Below the pieces are notes generated by a model. The model saw only the letters and a program-made list of their open reading frames with translations, did no database searches and was not told the DNA's origin. Positions 59,210 through 64,000 of a stretch of DNA of 64,000 nucleotides are shown piece after piece (the stretch's first letter is position 1; each line of letters starts with the position of its first letter). Both the position numbers and the translations under genes were made by a program. The stretch comes from PALSA-610 sp038213435 (GTDB lineage: Bacteria > Actinomycetota > Acidimicrobiia > IMCC26256 > PALSA-610), in the NCBI GenBank assembly GCA_038213435.1, contig JBBQTI010000003.1:77703-141702 (forward strand). The letters are read 5' to 3'.

Positions 59210-61646
59210 CGATGGGCGCGTTCGCATCCAGCCGCGGGGCGGCATTCTCGCGGAATCGCCGCATCACCTGCTCGTACGGAGCGGGGCGAGCGAACAGGAA
59301 TCCCTGCCCGAAATGGCATCCGAGCTGTTGGATCCGCCGCAGCTTCCGGTCGGTGTCGATCCCCTCGGCGACGACCTTCAGGTCGAATGCGCGTCCGAGC
59401 TGGACCATGATCTGCAGCAGCACCAGGTCGGAGCCCTCCTCTTCGAGCACGGCGACGAACGACCGGTCGATCTTGAGCTCGTCGATCGGAAGCCGGTGCA
59501 GGTAGGTGAGCGAGCTGTACCCCGTCCCGAAGTCGTCGAGCGCGATGCGCACGCCGAGGGACTTCAGCTCCTCGAGCAGGGCGATGGTCTCGTCGGCGTC
59601 GTCGACGAGCACGGACTCGGTGATCTCGAGCCCGAGCAGCTCCGGCGCGAGCCCCGTCTCGCGCAGCGCGCCCGCGACCGCGTCTACGACCGAATGACTG
59701 TCGAACTGCCTCGGCGACACGTTCACCGAGACACCGACGCCCGGCGCGACATCTTGCCATTCGGCGCAGTCATGCGCCGCGCGCCGGAGCATCCATTCAC
59801 CGATCGGGTGGATGAGGCCGGTCTCCTCCGCGATCGCGATGAACTGGTCCGGCGGAACCAGTTGCTCACCGGGACGCTTCCATCGGACGAGTGCTTCCAG
59901 GTGGGCGGGCCGCCCGGACGCGAATGCGACGATGGGCTGGTAGTACGCGACGAGCTCGTCGCGATCGATGGCGCGGCGAAGCGCGGACTCGAGGTCGAGC
60001 CGGGCGGAGACGAGCGTCTGCATCCGTTCGTCGAAGAGCTCGATACGCCCCCGACCCCGGTCCTTCGCGCGGTACATCGCCGCGTCGGCGTGGCGGACGA
60101 GCTCGTCGGCAGGATCGTCGCCACCGGTCCAGACCGCGATGCCAATCGAGGCGGTGAGCATCACCTCGTCGGCACCGAGGACGAACGGTGCGCGCAGCAC
60201 CTCGTCGAGCCTGCCCGCAAGGTCGGTGATCTCGTCGATGTCGCGCACCTCGTCGCAGAGCACGACGAACTCGTCGCCGCCGAGCCGGGCGACGGTGTTG
60301 CCTTGACCGGCTCCCGACCAGAGCCGCTCGGCAACGTCGACGAGCAACGCGTCACCGACGTCATGGCCGAGGCTGTCGTTGACATGCTTGAACCGGTCCA
60401 AGTCGAGCAGCACCACGCCGACAACCGTGCGGTGGCGCTGCGCTCGACGGATCGCCTCGTCGAGCCGGTCGATGAGAAGTTTGCGGCTCGCAAGGCCGGT
60501 CAGCTCGTCGTACAACCCGCGCTGCTCGAGCGCCCGCGACGCCTCCTTTTCCTTCGTGACGTCACGCACGATCGCGGTCGTGAGCGTGCGCCCCTCGATC
60601 GTCGTCTCGGAGATCGAGATACGCGCCTCGAACTCCTCGCCGTCGGCCCGGGCGGTCACGATCTCGAGCGGAACTTCGGTACGCGTCGCGCCGAGCGATT
60701 TCCGCAGCCATATTCGGTACTCGGCGGATTCCGGGAGCAGATCTGTGTACTGACCGCCGACGACGTCGGAGGCCGACACCCGAAAGATACGTTCCGCCGC
60801 CTTGTTGAACTCGAGGATCGCGCCGGTGTCGTCGCTTGTGATGATCGCGTCCGCGGCCGTCTCCAAGATGCTCCGCATCCGCAGCTCCGACATACGCAGT
60901 GCGTCCTCCGACCGGCGGTGGGCGTCGATGTCGTGCATGCTGAGCACAACACCGCGGATATCCGGGTCGTCGAGGCGGTTCGCGATCGAGCATTGGAACC
61001 ATTGGTACTCGCCGTCGGAACGGCGCAGTCGCAGCTCGACGATCGGCACATCCGACGCGTCGTCGGCGACGGCGAGGAAACGCTCGACGATGCACCCGAC
61101 GTCGTCGGGATGCACGAGGTCGACTGCGCAACCCCCGATCATCTCCTCCGCCGGGTACCCGAGCGTCGCTTCCACAGACGGTGACACCCACGAGAGCCCG
61201 CTGTCGGGACTGGTGATCGCGACGACGTCGGAGCTGTCTTGCGAGAGCGCGGCGGCGCGGCCGCGCGCGCCGACGAGCTCGCCGATGTCGTACGTCATGG
61301 TCGCGACCACGTCGTCGTCGACCGGGACGGCGATCACGCGTCTCCACGCCGGCGCGCCGGATGGCAGGCGGACCTCGTGGTCGGTCTCGACCCGTTCTCC
61401 GGAGGTGAGCGCCGCCTCGAGGATCGGACCGATCTGCTCGCGGGCGACCGCGCCGGTGTTCGCGTCGAGGGGCTCCCAATCGATCCCGCCGGCGTGGCGA
61501 ACCGCACGGAACACGACGAACCCGACACCTGCGCGCTCCAGCGCGGAACGGGCGAAGTCTCGTACATCGGTTTCACGCCGCACACCAGGTCTATCGGCGG
61601 TGCCCCGAGCACTGCTGAGCAATACGTCCGGCGTAGCAAACAGCAC
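59193..61646 (-). CDS. PAS-GGDEF-EAL cyclic-di-GMP signalling protein
   Basis: About 817 residues. An N-terminal sensor region with three PAS-like segments (ALERAGVGFVVFRAVR; SSDVVAITSPDSGLSWVSPS; ILETAADAIITSDDTGAILE) precedes a GGDEF domain (about 375-545) with intact RLGGDEFVVL but no R-x-x-D inhibitory site, and an EAL domain (about 555-805) with EALVRW, NVSPRQF, ITESVLV, ALDDFGTGYSS and LKIDRSF, so both synthesis and hydrolysis of cyclic-di-GMP look possible. GTG 61646 is a compromise start; the frame is open to 61832 but that part is antisense/tRNA-fragment sequence. GTG 61583 is an alternative. Confidence 0.87.
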   Translation of the reverse strand: MLFATPDVLLSSARGTADRPGVRRETDVRDFARSALERAGVGFVVFRAVRHAGGIDWEPLDANTGAVAREQIGPILEAALTSGERVETDHEVRLPSGAPAWRRVIAVPVDDDVVATMTYDIGELVGARGRAAALSQDSSDVVAITSPDSGLSWVSPSVEATLGYPAEEMIGGCAVDLVHPDDVGCIVERFLAVADDASDVPIVELRLRRSDGEYQWFQCSIANRLDDPDIRGVVLSMHDIDAHRRSEDALRMSELRMRSILETAADAIITSDDTGAILEFNKAAERIFRVSASDVVGGQYTDLLPESAEYRIWLRKSLGATRTEVPLEIVTARADGEEFEARISISETTIEGRTLTTAIVRDVTKEKEASRALEQRGLYDELTGLASRKLLIDRLDEAIRRAQRHRTVVGVVLLDLDRFKHVNDSLGHDVGDALLVDVAERLWSGAGQGNTVARLGGDEFVVLCDEVRDIDEITDLAGRLDEVLRAPFVLGADEVMLTASIGIAVWTGGDDPADELVRHADAAMYRAKDRGRGRIELFDERMQTLVSARLDLESALRRAIDRDELVAYYQPIVAFASGRPAHLEALVRWKRPGEQLVPPDQFIAIAEETGLIHPIGEWMLRRAAHDCAEWQDVAPGVGVSVNVSPRQFDSHSVVDAVAGALRETGLAPELLGLEITESVLVDDADETIALLEELKSLGVRIALDDFGTGYSSLTYLHRLPIDELKIDRSFVAVLEEEGSDLVLLQIMVQLGRAFDLKVVAEGIDTDRKLRRIQQLGCHFGQGFLFARPAPYEQVMRRFRENAAPRLDANAPIDAVRS

Positions 61647-61707
61647 TCCGGGCCGGCACGATTCGCCCGATTTCTTCGGTCTAGGCGCCTCGGGCGGGGG
61701 GTCGATC

Positions 61708-61754
61708 GGTGGGCCCGGCCGGTCTCGAACCGACGACCTCTGCTTTGTAAGAGC
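61708..61754 (-). other. 3' fragment of a tRNA-Val(TAC) gene, probable attachment site
   Basis: On the minus strand GCTCTTACAAAGCAGAGGTC continues through GTCGGTTCGAGACCGGC (T-arm with perfect 5-bp stem) to CGGGCCCA. It contains the anticodon loop CTTACAA (anticodon TAC), variable region, T-arm and 3' acceptor strand, but the 5' acceptor strand (expected GGGCCCG), D-arm and half of the anticodon stem are absent. This is the classical product of element integration into a tRNA 3' end. The chromosome lies to the left, the element to the right. Confidence 0.72.
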
Positions 61755-61881
61755 GTTCCGCGCGATGCTCCGACCTGCGCCCGTCCGCGAAACACCAGGT
61801 TGGGCGATACGCCTCGCGTCACGTCGCGACACCTCGCGCCGCCTAAATCCACGACGACCGCGCGAGGAACGCGCGACGGCA

Positions 61882-62484
61882 TCACGCTCGGCGACTGCGC
61901 GCGGTGTGCGGAATCAATCCGGCCTTGCGTCCCGCGCGCAGATGCCTCTGCGCCGCGGACTTGCTGTAACCCAGCGCCATCACGGCTCGAACACGGCCGC
62001 GCTGTTCCGCACCCTCGACGGCTGCCTTGATCCTTGCCATCTCGGCGGGTGTAGTTCGCGATCCGGTCGGACCGCGTAACCGCCTGACGGCGGCTTTCAC
62101 CTCGTCGGAGTCAGGTCGCCGGCGCGGTGGAAAGCGAGTCTGCCGGCTCCCGTCCGGCGCGTACTCGAACACCTGCGCCGCGTGTCGCGCCGCAAGATCG
62201 GCAAGCTTGCCGAAGGGGATCGTGCGAAGTGCCTGGGCGGTCACCACAGGCCCGCCCTCGCGTGCTCGCACCTCGAGCCGCGTGATGCCCAGCCGTTCGT
62301 CCGGATCGACGGCATCGAGCTCGAGCGTGACGTCGAAGTCACAACCGTCGAGATCCGCGACCGTCACTACCGTCGGAAGCCCGAACGCGATGCCACCTCG
62401 TGGGCTCGAATCCACGACCAGCTCCGTGCTCATCTGCGCCCGCACCTGTATGCGAGGGCGTCGCGTTTCGCCGCTAGGTGTCAT
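61882..62484 (-). CDS. HTH-containing hypothetical protein of the integrated element
   Basis: A 200-residue protein in two parts. The N-terminal part (GITRLEVRAREGGPVVTAQA, IPFGKLADLAARHAAQVFEY) is alpha/beta-like and of unknown fold. The C-terminal ~60 residues (TTPAEMARIKAAVEGAEQRG then VRAVMALGYSKSAAQRHLRA and GRKAGLIPH) form a helix-turn-helix resembling recombinase/RepA-type DNA-binding modules. ATG 62484 is assumed; MSTELVVDSS at 62433 is an alternative. Likely DNA-binding in element replication, excision or control; this is inferred. Confidence 0.65.
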   Translation of the reverse strand: MTPSGETRRPRIQVRAQMSTELVVDSSPRGGIAFGLPTVVTVADLDGCDFDVTLELDAVDPDERLGITRLEVRAREGGPVVTAQALRTIPFGKLADLAARHAAQVFEYAPDGSRQTRFPPRRRPDSDEVKAAVRRLRGPTGSRTTPAEMARIKAAVEGAEQRGRVRAVMALGYSKSAAQRHLRAGRKAGLIPHTARSRRA

Positions 62485-62905
62485 GTTTCGCCCGCACTCT
62501 TGTATCGCACCTGCATGTGCGACACCTTACGGCATCCGCCAGGCCACGAACGCCATCGCCACCCTCGAAACGATGCGCCGACTCGTCGACGCCATCGCCG
62601 GTCTCGGTGGACTCGACGCCGGTGCCCGCGTCTGCCTGTTCTGCGACGTGTCCGGCCCTGACGCCCTCGACGCAGCCCGAGACGCCTACCGCTCGAGGAA
62701 CGGCCGATGGCCTGGCCTGTTCTCCGTGGAAGGCGTCACGCCCCAGCTCCACACTCCAGACGAGGCCCAACAGGCGACGAAGGCGACCCGCGCCGTCACC
62801 GCCGAACGAGACGCCGCGTCCAAGGCTGAGCACGACGCCGGCGTCGAGGAGCACAAGGCCCGGCTCCGTCGAGCTCGAGGATTCCCCGAACGGACCAGCG
62901 CATGA
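62483..62905 (+). CDS. hypothetical protein of the integrated element
   Basis: Up to 140 residues; divergent from the HTH gene. The convincing part starts near YGIRQATNAIATLETMRRLV and continues DAIAGLGGLDAGARVCLFCD and ARDAYRSRNGRWPGLFSVEG, ending in a charged helical tail (AERDAASKAEHDAGVEEHKA). ATG 62483 overlaps the start of the divergent gene; ATG 62573 (MRRLVDAIAG) leaves a normal promoter gap and may be the real start. No recognised family. Confidence 0.42.
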   Translation: MFRPHSCIAPACATPYGIRQATNAIATLETMRRLVDAIAGLGGLDAGARVCLFCDVSGPDALDAARDAYRSRNGRWPGLFSVEGVTPQLHTPDEAQQATKATRAVTAERDAASKAEHDAGVEEHKARLRRARGFPERTSA

Positions 62906-63140
62906 CAACAACCTCGTCGCTCGCGGTTGGGCGCACGCTTGGTGATCGCCCGCCCAGCTCGAGCACGACACCGACCGCGCGCACCTGGCACCGCTCACCG
63001 GTGCGCGCGGTTCGGTGCAACCCACAAGGCCAAAGGGCAGGGGGGCGAGGCCCTAGGGGGCCCGGATATAGACCGACAGGTACTGCGGCTGCGGGTGCGT
63101 GCAATGCGCCCTAGGCGTTTTTCGAGCTCTCTGAGGTGCG
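62906..63140. other. 235-bp gap before the terminase-like gene, possible HNH remnant
   Basis: No intact gene. In separate plus-strand frames short segments QLEHDTDRAHLAPLTG and VRCNPQGQ / ATHKAKGQGG recall the H...C-N...K-G end of phage HNH endonucleases, which often sit just before terminase genes. Stops interrupt every frame, so if real it is a decayed remnant. Confidence 0.25.
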
Positions 63141-63536
63141 ATGACGACTTCTAGACCGAGGCTTCCGGTGAAGCTGGGCGTGGCGGGGAAGAGCGTGTGG
63201 CGTGCGCTGGTCGCCGATTACGACTTCGATAGTCGAGAGTTGGCGATCCTGGAGCGCGCGTGTCGTCAGTTGGATGACGTGGCGATGTTGGAACGGCTGC
63301 TGGCGCGTGATGGGCCGATCGTGGAGGGCTCGATGGGTCAGCCGCGGTTGAGTCCGATCGTGGGCGAGTTGCGGCTCGGTCGCCTCGCGGCGGCGAAGTT
63401 GCTCGGTGATCTCGTGCTACCTGACGAGGACGCGAAGCCGATGACGGCGCGGTCGGAGCGGGCGCGGCGCGCGGCGAACTCGCGATGGACTCGTGTCACC
63501 CGATTGCAGGAGAAGCGTGGCGCGGCGTTGGCGTGA
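63141..63536 (+). CDS. phage terminase small subunit-like protein
   Basis: A 131-residue protein: KLGVAGKSVWRALVADYDFD, SRELAILERACRQLDDVAML, ERLLARDGPIVEGSMGQPRL and SPIVGELRLGRLAAAKLLGD. This is the pattern of P27-type small terminase subunits from actinobacterial phages and prophages (two-helix DNA-binding part, conserved G-Q-P-R-x-N/S-P and E-L-R-x-G-R). It would recognise packaging sites. ATG at 63141 follows GAGGTGCG. The C-terminal 20 codons overlap the next gene. Confidence 0.72.
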   Translation: MTTSRPRLPVKLGVAGKSVWRALVADYDFDSRELAILERACRQLDDVAMLERLLARDGPIVEGSMGQPRLSPIVGELRLGRLAAAKLLGDLVLPDEDAKPMTARSERARRAANSRWTRVTRLQEKRGAALA

Positions 63537-63816
63537 TCCGGCGCCGGCATTGCGCGCCCAGCTCGCCGCCGGATTACGCGAGGGCGCGGCGCACTACAAG
63601 GCGCACTACCTGAGGGCGATTGGCACGTATCCGGAGCCGAACCCGATGGGGTGCGAGAAGGTCGCCGACGCGCTCGATCGGGGCGAAGCCGTCGAGGTCG
63701 CCGGCTGGGAAATCGCCACGCACTGCGACGACCATCCCCGATGGATCGCGCTCGTCAGTCGCGTCCGGGTTGAACGCGACGGGACGCTCGTCGCGGTCGA
63801 ACGGCGGCCCGACTGA
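63517..63816 (+). CDS. small hypothetical protein overlapping the terminase-like gene
   Basis: A 99-residue protein: VARRWRDPAPALRAQLAAGL, REGAAHYKAHYLRAIGTYPE, MGCEKVADALDRGEAVEVAG and DHPRWIALVSRVRVERDGTL. GTG 63517 has an ideal AGGAG five bases upstream and overlaps the terminase-like gene by 20 bp. No recognised family; a phage accessory protein is likely from position. Confidence 0.55.
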   Translation: MARRWRDPAPALRAQLAAGLREGAAHYKAHYLRAIGTYPEPNPMGCEKVADALDRGEAVEVAGWEIATHCDDHPRWIALVSRVRVERDGTLVAVERRPD

Positions 63817-63924
63817 CGAAGCGTCTGACGGCCTGCTCGTCACTCGCATAATCACTCCAGAGGAGGCTGTCGCACGAATCTTGACTATCGCGCCTGGCTT
63901 TGGCGCGCGATGTGATCATGGATC

Positions 63925-64000
63925 ATGGCCTACAACTTCGTGGCGGGCGATCGCGATCAGTTGTTGTTGATGCCGCCGTCGTTGGCGGAATGGCTTCCTT
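63925..64000 (+). CDS. IS1182-family transposase, N-terminus only (runs off window)
   Basis: The last 76 bp encode MAYNFVAGDRDQLLLMPPSL then AEWLP, the characteristic N-terminus of IS1182-type DDE transposases (M-x-x-N-F-x-x-x-D-R-D-Q-x-x-L-x-P-P-S-L-x-x-W-L-P). The left inverted repeat should lie in 63817-63924, perhaps near AGGAGGCTGTCGCACG (63860-63875), but its partner is off the window. No other copy of the insertion sequence is present here. Confidence 0.75.
   Translation, partial: MAYNFVAGDRDQLLLMPPSLAEWLP

Larger units (their letters stand above)
61708..64000. mobile_element. end of an integrated phage-like or integrative element (continues off window)
   Basis: Begins at the tRNA-Val fragment and runs to the right edge. 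Contents: an HTH protein, a hypothetical protein, a terminase-small-subunit-like protein with an overlapping small gene, and an IS1182-type transposase start. Codon use in the terminase-like gene (many TTG, GTG, CGT) differs from the C-ending preference of the chromosomal genes to the left. The integrase was not seen and would lie at the other end, next to an intact tRNA-Val gene. Confidence 0.65.

Noticed and set aside
61708..61782. A complete tRNA gene ending at 61708
   Set aside because: The total length of 75 is right by chance, but the 5' acceptor strand mispairs at two positions, the D-arm lacks the conserved GG and the anticodon stem has two mismatches; only the 3' part is tRNA.

Overview
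The window is GC-rich, tightly packed bacterial DNA with many GTG starts and overlapping stop/start codons. Its gene content points to an uncultured actinobacterium, plausibly of the class Acidimicrobiia. The markers are F420-type luciferase-like oxidoreductases, TIGR03086 (mycothiol/DinB-like) proteins, WYL and PadR regulators, many acyl-CoA enzymes, a short-lid adenylate kinase and an AftB-like arabinofuranosyltransferase. No rRNA, intact tRNA or CRISPR array was seen.

Layout. (1) 1-24.2 kb is core metabolism. It starts with a partial AddB-like recombination protein, an alpha/beta hydrolase and an acyl-CoA synthetase. A membrane flavin electron-transfer trio follows (ferric-reductase-like protein, FMN-binding protein, ApbE). 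The rest is lipid/CoA catabolism: LLM oxidoreductase, four enoyl-CoA hydratase/dienoyl-CoA reductase-type genes, a carboxyltransferase, a second acyl-CoA synthetase, SDRs, a nitronate monooxygenase-like enzyme and small ligand-binding proteins. (2) 24.2-28.2 kb is an accessory, decaying segment: a cupin, a tail remnant of a berberine-bridge-type oxidase abutting a YciI gene, a PadR-controlled methyltransferase pair with palindromic operators, and a frameshifted secreted protein. (3) 28.2-36.8 kb holds a GT1 glycosyltransferase, a 1,099-residue cyclase/AAA/TPR regulator, a PAP2 phosphatase, a GNAT, a PII gene behind a 50-codon ORF and a GlnR-like direct-repeat site, an internally deleted VOC protein, and a cupredoxin/DUF2330 operon.

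(4) 36.8-58.6 kb is a cell-surface glycan locus: sulfotransferase, three GT39-type mannosyltransferase paralogs (one 5'-truncated), other GT-C-like membrane proteins, two epimerase-type SDRs, a polyprenyl-phosphate-mannose synthase, two acyltransferases with SGNH domains, a spermidine-synthase-like membrane protein and the AftB-like transferase. Together these would build and decorate a lipid-linked surface polymer using polyprenyl-phosphate sugars. (5) 58.6-61.7 kb has adenylate kinase and a PAS-GGDEF-EAL protein. (6) 61.7-64 kb is the end of an integrated element. It is bounded by a 47-bp 3' fragment of a tRNA-Val gene (an att-site signature) and holds an HTH protein, a terminase-small-subunit-like gene and the start of an IS1182-type transposase at the right edge.

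Recurrent oddities are short tandem repeats sitting on translation-initiation regions of three unrelated genes, and several gene remnants or internal deletions (about 25.3, 27.5, 35.1 and 38.1 kb).
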